A DNA stretch of 64,000 nt from Cephalotus follicularis (lineage: Eukaryota; Streptophyta; Magnoliopsida; Oxalidales; Cephalotaceae): contig BDDD01000994.1 of assembly GCA_001972305.1 (NCBI GenBank), positions 62,001-126,000 on the forward strand. Reading direction: 5' to 3'. Positions 1 through 11,897 of this stretch are shown piece after piece. Numbering within the stretch: position 1 is the stretch's first letter; each line of letters starts with the position of its first letter. A program made the translations under genes and the position numbers. The notes under the pieces were generated by a model. The model saw only the letters and a list, made by a program, of their open reading frames with translations. It was not told where the DNA came from and did no database searches.

Positions 1-208
1 AGTGGAACCCGATAATTAAATAATGTGTTATTTCAGTTTATGACTTTTGGATTTTTGCATAAATTTCAGTTATGATCAGTTTTTGTATGTTATGGATGTG
101 CTTTAAACCATCACGTTTTTAATAAAGATGAACCTTTTTAACATGATGTGATCTGTTTAGTTTTGGTATTATGGACTGTGGCGACTCCCACAGATCGGGG
201 GTGTTACA
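1..208 (+). repeat. 3' end of a gypsy-type LTR (left part outside the window)
   Basis: AT-rich sequence ending in GGGGGTGTTACA, the usual 3' terminus of a Ty3/gypsy LTR. Protease-like coding sequence starts about 40 bases later with no recognisable primer site or gag between. It is therefore either the 5' LTR of element A followed by a large internal deletion, or a separate LTR lying in the protease region. The left end is outside the window, so no target duplication can be tested. Confidence 0.5.
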
Positions 209-1438
209 TGATATCTTAGTGTTTTTGTGCTTGCCCTATTGTTTTCGAAGATCAATTCGTGATGCGGATCTTCTTCCTATTGATATGTGTGATTTTGAGA
301 TGATTCTGGGTATGAACTGGTTGGATCACCATCGGGCTACGATTGATTGTCACGCTCGGAGGATTTTGTTTGGAGATATGGATCGACCTGATTTTATTTA
401 TCAGGGTTCACGGCCTATGAAAGATGTTAAGATTATATCTGTTATGAAAGCTCAGAAGTTAGTAGCTAAAGGCACTGAGGGATTCTTAGCTGCTGTGAAA
501 GATATCTCTAAGGATAAACCTCGCCTTGAGGATTATCCTGTGGTTAGAGAATTTTCAAATGTGTTTCCGGAGGAGTTACCGGGGTTGCCACCGCAACGGG
601 AAGTGGAGTTTACCATCGAGCTCATTCCTGGGGCGACACCTATATCTAAAGCACCTTATAGGATGGCACCACTCGAGTTGCAAGAGTGGTTAGATCAAGG
701 TTTTATCCGGCCGAGTGTTTCGCCGTGGGGAGCTCCGGTTTTGTTTGTGAAGAAGAAAGATGGATCTATGAGGTTGTGCATAGAGTACAGGGAATTGAAT
801 CGGATCACTATTTGGAATAAGTACCCTGTGCCTAGGATTGATGACCTATTTGATGAACTCCAAGGTGCACGGTATTTTTCTAAGATTGATTTGAGGTCAG
901 GATATCATCAGTTGCGGGTGAAAGATAAAGATTTGCCAAAGACTGCTTTCCGTACACGGTATGGGCATTATGAGTTTCCGGTGATGCCGTTCGGACTTAC
1001 GAATGCACCGACAGTCTTCATGGATTTGATGAATCGGGTATTTCATGAGTTTTTGGATCGGTTTGTGATTGTGTTCATCGATTATATTCTTGTGTACTCG
1101 AAGTCAAGGGAGGAACATGAAGATCAACTTCGTATAGTCTGGGAATTCTGAGGAAGAACCGGCTATACGTAAAGTTTTCGAAATGTGAGTTTTGGTTGGA
1201 ACAGGTGATGTTCTTGGGTCATGTGGTTACAGCTGAAGGTATTAGTATAGATCCTGCTAAGGTTGAGGCTATTACCAAATGGCCGAGACCAACTACATTG
1301 ACTGAGATAAGGAGATTTTTGGGATTGGCTGGTTACTATAGGCGGTTCGTGGAAGGTTTTTCCTCTATAGCCTTGCCACTTACTCGGCTTATGAGGAAGG
1401 GACCTTTTGAAGGATTACGATCTGAATATTCAGTACCA
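209..1438 (+). pseudogene. Gypsy element A: protease end, reverse transcriptase (degenerate)
   Basis: Ty3/gypsy pol fragment. The protease tail is seen as MILGMNWL (about 300-323), followed by the [11 protein letters not shown] linker and RT with [12 protein letters not shown], then [12 protein letters not shown] and FGLTNAP. The RT catalytic box, normally FIDD, reads FIDY near 1077-1088 because a GAT codon has become TAT, so the enzyme lacks a metal-binding aspartate. Frame is lost near 1140 and resumes at about 1150-1438 with the thumb ([28 protein letters not shown]). RNase H is missing: the RT thumb runs directly into integrase-linker sequence near 1410, so roughly 120 codons were deleted. 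The aspartic-protease active site (DSG) is also absent. The linker wording resembles Tekay/Del chromoviruses. Confidence 0.88.
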
Positions 1439-2526
1439 CCCTGGTAAAGCAAACGTGGTAGCTGATGCTCTTAGTACGAAGAGTTATGGGAGTGTGGCGG
1501 CTTTGGTTACTCAGTTGCATTTGATAGCAGATATGGAGCGGTTGGATTTGAATCTGTTCATTCGGGGTTCGGATGGGTACATGGCTGGTATGAGTATGGA
1601 GCCTACTCTTATATCTCGAATTAAGGCAGCTCTGAGTGATGACGGTGAGCTTTGGGCCTTAGTTCAGAATGTTGAAAAGGGTAAACAGTCAGAGTTTCGT
1701 GTAGATGAGCATGGTGCGATATGGTTGGGTTGTCGGTTGTGTTATCTGACTGATCCTACTTTGAGAGAGGCTGTTTTGTCTAAAGCACACAGTTCTCCAT
1801 TTTCTATACATCTGGGTTCTACAAAAATGTATAGAGACTTAAAGAGAAATTTCTAGTGGAACGGAATGAAGAGGGTTGTAGCGGAGTTTGTTGGGAAGTG
1901 TTTGGTATGTCAGCAGGTTAAGATCTAACACCAGCGTGCCAGTGGTTTGTTACAGCCCTTGAAGGTTCCAGTATGGAAATGGGAGAGTATTGCGACGGAT
2001 TTTGTTACGGGTTTGCCGAGAATTTTCAGGAGGAACGATGCTCTTTGGGTTGTAGTGGATCGGTTGACCAAATAAGCTCACTTCTTGGCTATTCGAGAGG
2101 ATTTCTCAGTGGACCGTTTGGCGGAGGTTTTCTAGCAGGAGATTGTGAAACTTCATGGGACTCCTATATCTATTGTTTTGGATAGGGATCCCCATTTCAC
2201 TTAACGGGTTTGGAAGGGATTTCTGAAAGCATGGGGTACAAGGCTCAATTTCTATACAACTTTTCATCCACAGACAGATGGGCAGACTAAGAGGACCATC
2301 TTGACTTTAGAGGATATGTTGAGGTTTTGTGCTTTGGAGTGGACTGGAAACTGGAACGAGTATCTAAGCTTGGTGGAGTTTGCCTACAACAACAGTTGGC
2401 ATGCTAGCATACATATGGCTCCATTTGAAGCTTTGTATGGGAGGAAATGTCGAGCTCCGATGTGTTGGGATGAGGTCGGGGAAAGAGTTATCAAGGGACC
2501 CGAGCTAGTGCATATCACTACTGAAA
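1407..2526 (+). pseudogene. Gypsy element A: integrase (degenerate)
   Basis: Starts with the post-RNase H linker ([15 protein letters not shown]) and continues into the H2C2 zinc domain (HSSPFSIHLGSTKMYRDL, a stop at 1855, then CLVCQQ). The integrase core follows with a frameshift near 2080-2200: [10 protein letters not shown] (first Asp present), LDRDPHF (second Asp present), and TDGQTKRTI, where the catalytic Glu of the usual SER motif reads Lys. The tail ALYGRKCRAPMCWDEVGER is recognisable. Coding similarity stops at about 2526, before the C-terminal domain, where LTR-like sequence begins. There are several in-frame stops, and it cannot make an active integrase. Confidence 0.87.
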
Positions 2527-2840
2527 ACCGTTTCTTATGTGTTTTAAATTGATTATGATAAAATCAATGTTTTGAAATGGTGAAGTACTAAGCTTTTTGT
2601 AGCCACCTATGGAGCGTACCATAGGCATGTCGTAGGCCTGGCGCGGGGACATGACACTTTCCATAACGATGTAATTAGTTTACAGCATCTCTCTGTGATA
2701 TCCTTGGATTTGTGATAGAGGCGTATGGATCAATCCTAACTATATGTTATGTGATATGTTATGATATGGGAATTGTTTGTGTAGTGCCATACACTTCAAT
2801 TCTATTGGCAATGTGGATGTCGCGAATCCCTTGCTATATG
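2527..2840 (+). repeat. LTR 3' portion of element A, left part
   Basis: Non-coding sequence that continues after the solo LTR at 5370-5439, where it ends in GGTTGGTGTGACA, a normal gypsy LTR terminus. I read 2527-2840 plus 5370-5439 as the 3' part of element A's 3' LTR, joined to integrase by a deletion. The bases ATATG at 2836-2840 are one copy of the target duplication of the inserted solo LTR. Confidence 0.5.
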
Positions 2841-5369
2841 TGTCAGGACCCGTTCCCGCTAACTCTATGGGACACGTGCCCTGACCGGGGATGGCGCTCC
2901 TCTTGCCAACAACCCTCTAAAACTATAACAGCCCGAGGAGAAAGCCTGGGCTGGGCTGCGCGCGCGGTTAACTGGGCAGCCGGGGCAGAGGACCCGACAC
3001 TCCCGCTCATGTTCAGCGCTACATCAAAACCAAACTCCAAACGTGCCGTATAACTTAAGCCCAAAGTTTCACTTAACCAAGGCCCTAAAATGCTCCGCAT
3101 TACTTAAGCCCCACGTGCTCCTCACATGGACTTCACATAACGCGCAAAGTATGCCCGGGGAGAGCACACACGTGCAACACACAAGCACACCAAAGCAACA
3201 TGCCTGGGGAGAAACGCACGCACACCACATGTGCTCACCTAAGCTCCCCTGGGGACATACCTTGTCCCCCAGCACCTCTGCTCAACACAACAACGCTAAC
3301 AACGACTTATGCCCTTCTCGGGCCTTCTTCTAACCAGCCTTCCCTAGCACTACCCGAGGACACCCTACCACAATGAGTAACACTCCCAAAACTTAAGGCA
3401 ACCACCTTAGCCTTAACTATTCTTCCCCGCTAAGCTCTCCTCCGCTGAACAAGCCCGGGGACTTCCTAGCTCCCCTGCCAGGCCTGGGATCAGCAAACTC
3501 AAAACATAGAATGTTCATAAAAACACATGATAAACACATATGTATACTCAAAATATCCATAACATATCTCCAAAGCATACATCTATTACATATTTGTCCT
3601 CTAGCATACAAACATGCCTTCTTTGGCAGCAAAAAGGACATCGTATCTTTACATATGTAAACTCTCAACTACTCTACTACAAAAGAAGGGTAACAGAACC
3701 CAAAGAATGCCCCATGCTATGCAATGCTAATGCTCGAGCTGACGTTCCCTGGTGCTAAGCTCAAAAATTACCTTGCTAGCTATCTACTGCTGAGCTGGAG
3801 GGTCTCCTCCCGTTGGCTGGTCTGCAAAACAGTCTGTGAGGGGGTTAGTCCAACTGACTAAGTGAATGAGAATGAAACATCCTCTGGTCCATTCTTATAA
3901 ATGAATGTGCTGAAAGAAAGCTTACCATGAACATGAATATGTATGCCAATTGGGGAAAAAGACTAGCAAACATATGTCATGGAATACAATAAAGAAACGC
4001 TCAAAATACTTGAAAACTCACTCTTTCTCTGCTTAGCTGGTTCTAGAACATTCATATAAGGTGAAATAAACTTATGAGTACAACTCATTAAAAGAAAGGT
4101 ATCTGATATAGAACTGGGGTCCTTCCCGGCTAAACACTCGAGGAGAACAACTAAGCTAGGAACTGGCTTTTCTATACTGATCTAGGCTGAAGCCTGCTGT
4201 TTACATAATATAGTTGCCAACTTATAGTGGCGCTGAGCTGATCTAGGCCAAAGCCTGCTTGGCAGTAACTGCCGAGAACCGATGGTTCCCTTCTGTGCTT
4301 GCTATTCTTTACTTTGCTTACTTATATGAGCTGATGGCATTGCTGTCGACGACTAAGTCCTCCTCTAGAAGAGTTACTGAAAGGCTCTAATCTCTACTCA
4401 GGAAACTTAGCTCTGCTGTACTCAAACCCTAAACACCATCATAGAAAATAGCGTAAAGGAGATCCAGGTAGGACCTGGGGACAGTCTCATCCGGCTTCCT
4501 ATCATAGACAATAGTAGACCGAGGAGGTTGGAGCTATGTACTTAGTGCTCGGCTGCACTCACCCTAAACACCATCATAGACAATAGTGTAAAGGAGATCC
4601 AGGGATGGAACCCGGGGGCAGACTCGCTCGACTTCCCATCATAGACAATAGTTGGCCGAGGAGTTGGGTTGAGCACGTACACGTTACATTACTGGAAAGT
4701 GACTAATTCACTTAAAGAACTTGAGCTATAGTGCTCAAGAAACTCTCTTTCTCACTTCTGTTAAGGGAAACATACAAAGACGCTAGGGAAAAGCAAATTC
4801 CCGCAAGAAAACTCTCACAGTACTGGAATGAAAACTAAAAGAGGTATCAAGAACATCATGAAACAACTAGAAGCATAGAAAGGATGTCCCACTCACAGTT
4901 CTTGGCTACGTTCTTACTGGCTTCCTCTGACAAGAACTTCTCTTCTATCTCCTCGTCTTCTACAGTGCCTGACTCCTTCTCCACTATGCTTGGAAAGTTT
5001 CGAACTGCTGTTCTCCTCCTGCTCGTCAATGAAGAAGAATAAGAAGAAAAAAAAGAAGTTGAGCTCTCTCTCTCACTCTAAAACTCTCTCTATCTATTGA
5101 AACCAAAGAAAAGAAATACCACATCACCAGATATATCTCCACAACTCCCAACATAAGCCGTCATTTGCCTTGGGATTAGGAAGCTTCCTCAACAAGTTTT
5201 AAACTTAAGTCCCTTAACTATCACTAATCATACTTTATACTTGGGCTTATAACACTTAACAACACTTAACCTTTCTCTCTTACTCAATTAAGTCCAAAGC
5301 CCAAAAAAAAAATATACTCCATAGAAAAAATTTTCTCTTAGGCTCCCAAAGCAGCTACGGGGCATTACA
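2841..5369 (-). mobile_element. Solo LTR of the giant-LTR gag-only gypsy family
   Basis: A 2,529-bp unit starting TGTCAGGACCCG and ending GGGGCATTACA, flanked by a perfect 5-bp duplication ATATG (2836-2840 and 5370-5374). It matches end to end the LTRs at 7586-10281 and 11898-14803. There is no internal region or partner LTR, so it is a solo LTR from recombination between the two LTRs of one insertion. Minus orientation is taken from the related element whose gag reads on the minus strand. It contains a tandem pair of about 135-bp units near 4427-4690. Short ORFs inside it are not conserved proteins. Confidence 0.92.
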
Positions 5370-5439
5370 ATATGTGTCTCTCTGTGATATCCCTTGCCAC
5401 GTTATGGTCACATCCGTCTGGGTTGGGGTTGGTGTGACA
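5370..5439 (+). repeat. LTR 3' end of element A, right part
   Basis: Continuation of 2527-2840 after the solo LTR. It ends in GGTTGGTGTGACA at 5439. From about 5440 the sequence instead aligns with copia 1's 5' LTR (from about 18410), so 5439/5440 is the junction where element A sits in the copia LTR. Confidence 0.55.
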
Positions 5440-5902
5440 TACATGGCGTTGACGTATAGAGACAAGATATTGATGCCATAATGTCTTTGCATTAACTTCT
5501 ACACTCACTGTCCGAAATGTGCACCATTTTCGTTGACGTCTTGATATGGCGTTGACGTCTATAGACAAGGTGTTGACTCCACTTGTTTTCTGCGTTAACA
5601 TCCATGCCAATATCACCTTTTGACGTTGACGTCTTTCCTCATGGCGTTGACGTAAATCATAAGTTTCCCAGCACGTCGACGCTGATAAAGATCACGTCGA
5701 CGAGGATCATCTTTCCAAGCCCAAAACGTGCACTTATTCCCAGCATGTTGACGCCTAAAACTTAGTTGTAGACGCCAAAAAGACTGATATGTAAGTTTTA
5801 GCTTTCTTACATTGCAAGTTAACTTTGTTAGAGATTCCTCCACATCAAACACACATATTAGGTGTTTTGTAATGATCAAAACAAAGATTGTAAATATCAA
5901 CA
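5440..5902 (-). repeat. Copia 1 3' LTR (truncated)
   Basis: About 460 bp matching 18410-18873 in copia 1's 5' LTR. On the minus strand it starts TGTTGATATTTACAATC at 5902; the remaining roughly 800 bp is cut away at 5439 by element A. It carries a dense cluster of GGCGTTGACGTC-like near-palindromes (5443-5780) in what is the U3 part of this LTR. Confidence 0.9.
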
Positions 5903-6251
5903 ATCTCCCCCTTTTTGATGATGACAAAACATTCACAATAGGAAGGTATAAAGCATTTAAAACAAACTTTTAACATATGTAAAAATTGACTTGTGCAAAA
6001 GTTAACATCATTATACCAATACAAACTATGCATACATATACCAACTCAAATAAATGTCAACTCCCACTTAATATAAAAACTCAAACAATTCATATCAAGA
6101 AATTCAAAGCATAAAACACACTCCCCTTTTTAAACATCAACAAAAAACAATTTTTTTTTTATTAAACACTCTCCCCCTTTTTGGAAATCATCAAAAGGGA
6201 TAAAATAATTTCTCCCCCTTAAATAATAACAAAGATGCATATGAAACTATT
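5903..6251 (-). other. Copia 1 3' untranslated region with polypurine tract
   Basis: Non-coding stretch between the pol stop and the 3' LTR. Directly before the LTR the minus strand has a polypurine tract (AAAAAGGGGGAGA, about 5905-5919). Two similar purine tracts lie further upstream in the element at about 6170-6185 and 6210-6222, so several possible plus-strand primers are present, the LTR-adjacent one being the normal choice. Confidence 0.75.
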
Positions 6252-7585
6252 CTATTTCACGTAAACCTAGTTCCTTTCTAAGATGTGAGAATGTATTTTC
6301 ATCAAGTGGTTTAGTGAAAATATCTGCAATCTGATCTTATGTTAGAATGTATGTATGAATGACATCTTCTTTTTCTATTTGATATATAATAAAGCGATGT
6401 CTAATATCTATATGATTTGTCCTAGAATGATGAACAGGAATTTTTGACAAACAAATACTACTAGTGTTATCGCATTTAATTGGTATTTTACTAAACCTAT
6501 AACCATAATCCACTAGTTGTTGTTTCATCCAAAGTGCTTGGTCACAACAACTTCCGACAGCAATGTATTCAGCCTCAGTAGTGGAAAGTGCAACATAATT
6601 CTGCTTTTTACTAAACCATGATACTAACATGCTACCTAAGAATTGACAAGAGCCACTTGTGCTATTTCTATCAACCTTGTATCCGTCGAAGTCAGCATCA
6701 GAATAGGTATGCAATTCAATACCATAAGCCTAGTGTAGGTTTATATGCAAGATATTTAAATATACGTTTTGCAGCAAAAAGATGTGACTCTTTAGGGTCA
6801 GACTTAAAACGTGCACACAAACACACAGAAAACAAAATATCAAGTCTACTAGCTGTAAGATACAATAAAGAACCTATCATATTTCTATAAAGCTTTTGAT
6901 CAATAGATTTACCTTTCTCATCCTTATCAAGCTTTGTCAAAGTACTCATTGGTGTCTTGCTTTGTTTTGCATTCTCTAATCCAAAGCGTTTGAGTAGATC
7001 CTTCAGATACTTGAATTGATCGATGAAGATTTCGTCTTCGAGTTGTCTAATTTGAAGTCCAAGGAAGAAACTGAGTTCTCCCATCATACTCATTTCGAAC
7101 TCATATTGCATCAACTTAGCAAAATCCTTACACATTAATTCGTTAGTAGAACCAAACACAATGTCATCCACATAAATTTGAACAATCAAAATATCATCAT
7201 TATTTTTCTTTGTAAACAAAGTAATATCGACAAAACCTCGTGTAAAATCATGTAAAATCAAAAAATTGCTCAATCTTTCATACCAAGGTCGTGGAGCTTA
7301 TTTTAATCCATACAAAGCTTTTTGCAATTTAAAAACATGATCAGGATAAAAAGGATCAATAAAACCAGTGGGTTGTTCAACAAAAACTTCTTCTTTAAAA
7401 AATCCATTTAAAAACGCACTTTTAACATACATTTGATATAAAGTAAAATTCTTATGTGATGCAAATGCAAGTAACATGCTAATGGATTCCAGTCTAGCTA
7501 CGGGAGCATACGTGTCATCAAAATATATTCCTTCTTCCTATGAATATCCTTTAGCAACTAATCTAGCCTTATTTCTAACTACTAT
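6252..7585 (-). pseudogene. Copia 1 pol, downstream half: reverse transcriptase and RNase H
   Basis: Ty1/copia RT from its start (NKARLVAKGYS) to the C-terminal IADIFTKPL signature of RNase H, ending with a TAG at 6252-6254. Of the RT motifs, YVDD is intact (near 7165), but motif A, normally DVKSAFLNG, reads YVKSAFLNG (about 7415-7440), so one catalytic Asp is lost. RNase H residues are visible as SDADFDG, STTEAEY and CDNTS. Stops occur at about 7285, 6715 and 6337. The upstream half of the same RT lies at 14804-15000, separated by the gag-only element; the target site is in the linker between FINKMDDQGIV and NKARLVAKG. Confidence 0.93.
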
Positions 7586-10281
7586 TATCAGGACCCGTTC
7601 CCGCTAACTCTATGGGACACGTGCCCTGACGGGGGATGGCACTCCTCTTGCAAACAACCCTATTAAACTGAAACTGCCTTAGGAGAAAGCCTGGGCTGGG
7701 CGCGCAGCTAGTTGGGAAGCCAGGGCAGAGGACCCAACACCTCTCCTGCTCATGTCCAGCGCTACAAAAAAACCAAACTCCAAACGCGCCGTATAACTTC
7801 AGCCCAAAGCTTCACTTAACCAAGGCTCCAAAATGCACCGCATTACTTAAGCCCCACGCGCTCCTCACATGGACTTAAGTAATACGCAAAGCATGGCCGG
7901 GGAGAGCACACATGTGCAACTCACGATCACACTTAACCAACATGCCCGGGGACACTCCTTGTCCTCGGGTCTTTCTCCTATCCTGGCTAAACTTCCTTAG
8001 CCCGAGATCCAAACCACTGCGCTTCACTAACGTCCTGGGGAGAAACCCACGCACGCCTCACGTGCTCACTTATACTCCCCTGGAGACTACGCAAACAAAA
8101 GTTGTCCACTGGTATACAACCCGGCTCAACACAACTCACATCCAAACGCACAGCTTAACTTAAACATTAACATCAAAACTTATGCCCGACTTGGGCCTTC
8201 TTCTAACAAGCCTTCCTTGGCACTACCCGAGGACTCCTTCTCGGGGTCATACATCAAAAGCAGCCTTACCCGAGGAAAACCTACCTCCACGGGTAAAACT
8301 CCAAAAAACTTAAGGCATCCACATTAGCCTTAATATTCTCCCCCGCTAAGCTCTTCTCCGCTACACAAGCCCGGGGACTCTCTAGCTCCCCTGCCAGGCC
8401 TGGGATCACAAAACTCAAAACATGCAACTTACATAGAAACATAAGATAAACACATCTGCCAACTCAAAACATCTATATGATATCTCGAAAGCATAAAACT
8501 ATTACATATATCATCCCTGGCATACAAACATGCCTTCTCTGGAAGCAAAAAGGACATCGTATCTTTATAGAAGAAAACTCTAAACTACTATACTACAAAA
8601 GAAGGGTAACAGAACCCAAAGAATGCACCATGCTATGGAACGCTAACGCCCGAGCTGACATTCCCTGGCGCTAAGCTCAAAAACTACCTTGCAAGCTATC
8701 TACTGCTGAGCTGGAGGGTCTCCTCCTGCTGGCTGGTCTGCAAAACAGTTTATGAGGGGATTAGTCCAACTGACTAAGTGAATGAGAACAAAACATCCTC
8801 TGGTACATTCTTATAAATGAATGTGCTGAAAGAAAGCTTACGATGAACATGAATATCTATCCCAACTGGGGAAAAGGACTGTAAACAAGCATATGTCATG
8901 GCATACAATAAAGAAACGCTCAAAGTACTTGAAAGAAAAGCTTACTATTTCTCTGCTTAGCTGGTTCTAGAACGTTCTGAAAAGAATTTAAGATACAACT
9001 CATTAAAAGAAAGATAACTGATAAAGAACTGGGGTCCTTCCCAACTAAACACCAAAGGAGAACAACTAAGCTAGGAACTGGCTTTTCTATGTCAATCTAG
9101 GCCGAAGCCTGCTATTTACATAATATAGTTACCAACTTATAGTGACGCTGAGCTGATCTAGGCCGAAGCCTGCTTGGCAGTAACTACCGAGAACCCATGG
9201 TTCCCTTCTGTGCTTGATATTCTTTACTTTGCTTACTTATCTGGGCTGATGGAATTGTTGTTGAGGACTAAGTCCTCCTCTAGAAGACTTATTAAAAGGC
9301 TCTAATCTCTATTCAGGCAACTTAGCTCTGTTGTACTCAAACCCTAAACACCATCATAGACAATAGCGTAAAGGAGATCCAGGTAGGACTTGGGGACAGT
9401 CTCGCCTGGCTTCCTATCATAGACAATAGTAGACCGAGGAGGTTAGAGCTATGTACATAGTGCTCGGCAGCACTCATACCCTAAATACCATCATAAACAA
9501 TAGTGTAAAGGAGATCCGGGTATGGAACATGGGGGCAGACTCACTCGAGTTCCCATCAAAGACAATAGTTGGCCGAGGAGTTGGGTTGAGCACGTACGCG
9601 TTACCTCACTGGAAAGTGACTAATTCACTTGAAGAACTTGAGCTCTAGTGCTCGAGAAACTCTCTTTCTCTCTATCTGTCAAGAGAAACATACAAAGACT
9701 CTACGGAAACAACTTCTCGTTAGAAAACTCTCACTATACTGGAAATGAAAACTGAAGAGTTATAAAGAAACATCATGAAGCAACTAGAAACATAGAAAGG
9801 ATGTCCCACTCACAGTTCTTGGCTACGTTCTTACTGGCTTCCTCTAACAAAAACTTCTCCTCTATCTCCTCGTCTGCTACTGCACCTGGCTCCTTCTCCA
9901 CTAAGCTTGGAAAGCTTCGAACTGTTGTTCTCCTCCCGTTCGTCAGCGAAGAAGAAGAAGAAGAAGAACTAGAGCTCTCTTTCTCACTCTAAAACTCTCT
10001 CTATCTGCTGAAACTAAAGAAAAGAAAGACCGCATCACCAGATATATCTCCACAACTCCCAACATAAGCCGTCATTTGCCTTGGGATTAGGAAGCTTCCT
10101 CAAAAAGCTTTGCACTTAAGTCCCTTCACTATCACTAATCATACTTTATACTTGGGCTTATAACACTTAACAACACTTAGCCTTTCTCTCTTACTCAATA
10201 AAGTCCAAAGCCCAGAAAAGAAATTATACTCCATAGAAAAAGTTTTCTCAAAGGCTCCCAAAGCAGCTACGGAGCATTACA
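7586..10281 (-). repeat. 3' LTR of the gag-only element
   Basis: A 2,696-bp LTR homologous to 2841-5369 and 11898-14803, ending GGAGCATTACA on the plus strand. It contains the tandem pair of about 135-bp units around 9342-9610 (shared word CATCATAGACAATAG), a family feature. It runs without large insertions, unlike its partner LTR. Confidence 0.93.
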
Positions 10282-10409
10282 AGATCCCCACGTTAAGAAA
10301 TTTTGTCCAAAAAATTCCTCAAGTCACACCTTAGGAACAACTGCTCTATCATCTCTGGCTTTTCTGCAACTATGCTCAACTAACAGATACTATAACTTAA
10401 CTTATCCTA
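10282..10409 (-). other. 3' untranslated region and polypurine tract of the gag-only element
   Basis: Short non-coding stretch between the gag stop and the 3' LTR. On the minus strand the bases next to the LTR read GTGGGGATCT, a weak polypurine tract. There is no protease sequence here, so pol is absent and not merely damaged. Confidence 0.5.
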
Positions 10410-11777
10410 CTAAAGGAGAAACACATGACGCAAGATCTCACCTCGTGGCATATCTGGTAATGTCATATCTGCCCCTCTGAGAAGAGGGTAAACTCTTGTT
10501 GTATCCCCTAGTCTGCTACCACCAGCTCTGGCTGTACTGGGGTGAGGTGCTGTATAACTCGTTCTCTGCGCTCCTGAAGGTTGAGATGACTGGATTGTAC
10601 CACCGGTCGTGGTCTGCTTCTTCACTAGTGCTGCCACAGGCGTCAACGTTTCACTAAGAGACTGTTGAGGGCAATCTCTCTTCATGTGCCCTTCTTCGCC
10701 GTACCTGTAACATGCAGAACTTCCCTTCTTGCATTCCCCAGAATGTAGTTTGCCACAAACTTCACACTGAGGCACTCTGTTGCTCTGGTAAGAACTCCCT
10801 TGAACACGACTAGCAACTGGAGCCGTCTGTGTCTGCTGAGAAGCTCCTCCCCTAACGTTGGCTGAGGACTGAGGTCCCCACTGCTTTTGAGGCTTGGAGG
10901 GGTTCTCAGCTTGCTCGAACTGAGATGAGGATCTCTTCCGTCCTTGCTCTTGATGCATCCTCTGGTCTGCTAGGCTCGACTCAACTCTCTTGGCAGCTTC
11001 CACCAAGTCGCCAAACACTGTCCACAGGGTAACTGACACCATGTGCCTGATCTCGGGTCTAAGGCCCTCAAGAAACTTCTCACATCGCTCCTCTTGATCT
11101 GCTACCAGGGCTGGAGCAAAATGGGACAAGTCCATAAAACGATACTCGTGCTGAGATACAGTCCAATTACCTTGCCGTAGATACAAAAACTCCTTTCTCT
11201 TCTCTTTAACGAACGTGGGTGGAAAGAAGTACTGTCTAAACTCCTTCTTGAACTTCTCCCACGTGATCTCTGCTGAGCTCTCATGCCTAGCCACAAGAGC
11301 ATCCCACCATCTTCGCGCACCTCTTGCAAGGAAGAAAGACGCATTCTGTGCCCTCGTGTCCTCTGTTGTCTCCAACTGAACGAAGATCTCTTCTAGGTGG
11401 TTCAACCACGCATCTGCATCCATGGGGTCTTCTGTTCCCTCGAAGGATGTTGCTCATAACCGTTGCATGCGTTCCACTGGAAGAGGTTGAGGTCTGGCCA
11501 AACCCATAGTTTGAGCGCACATCGTCATTTCCTGCATCGTCTCCATAGGTCCACTGGTAGGTGCTGGAGGAGGCGTACGCGCAGGCTCCTCCGGTACCTG
11601 CTGTGCTCCCTGGTCTTCAACTTCCACATATGCTTGTTCCTCTGGCACGTCCATCGGAACCTCTTGCTCCACAGTCTGCCGAGGAATCGCTCTTCCTCTG
11701 CCTCTACCACAACCTCTGCCGCGATCTACACGACCTCCGCTACGTGTCTTGGGTGGTATCGTCTTCTTCAACAACAC
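10410..11777 (-). pseudogene. gag: Gag of the gag-only gypsy element
   Basis: Capsid-nucleocapsid protein of about 455 codons in one frame, broken only by a TGA at 11454-11456. The N-terminus is basic and Gly/Arg-rich, then Pro/Glu-rich. The capsid domain (retrotrans_gag type) is clear: DADAWLNHLEEIF, ARRWWDAL, WEKFKKEFRQYFFP, EKRKEFLYLRQG, EKFLEGLRPEIR. The C-terminus has CEVCGKLHSGEC and then a zinc knuckle CYRYGEEGHMKRDC, in which the second Cys of CX2CX4HX4C is Tyr, so it should bind zinc poorly. The frame ends about 50 codons later with no protease. The start at 11777 is the first Met after the primer site. One stop in about 1.4 kb suggests the frame was kept until fairly recently. Confidence 0.9.
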
Positions 11778-11880
11778 GCTAACGTATCATGAAAACGTTG
11801 CAACCTATATGCAATGCATGAATACAACCCAACAAGATACCCCACTAGCTAACAAGGAAAGCATAAGGAAACTCAAACCT

Positions 11881-11896
11881 CCGCTCTTATACAAAC
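11881..11896 (-). promoter_or_regulatory. Primer binding site of the gag-only element
   Basis: Next to the 5' LTR the minus strand reads TTTGTATAAGAGCGG, two mismatches from the Met-tRNA-complementary TTGGTATCAGAGCGG used by most plant LTR retrotransposons. Its position fixes the LTR at 11898-14803 as the 5' LTR. Confidence 0.65.
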
Positions 11897-11897
11897 T

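Noticed and set aside
7912-8163. Short ORF in the gag-only LTR, similar ORF at 12259-12480
   Set aside because: Same reason: LTR copies, no conserved domain, and the solo LTR version at 2841-5369 does not keep the frame.
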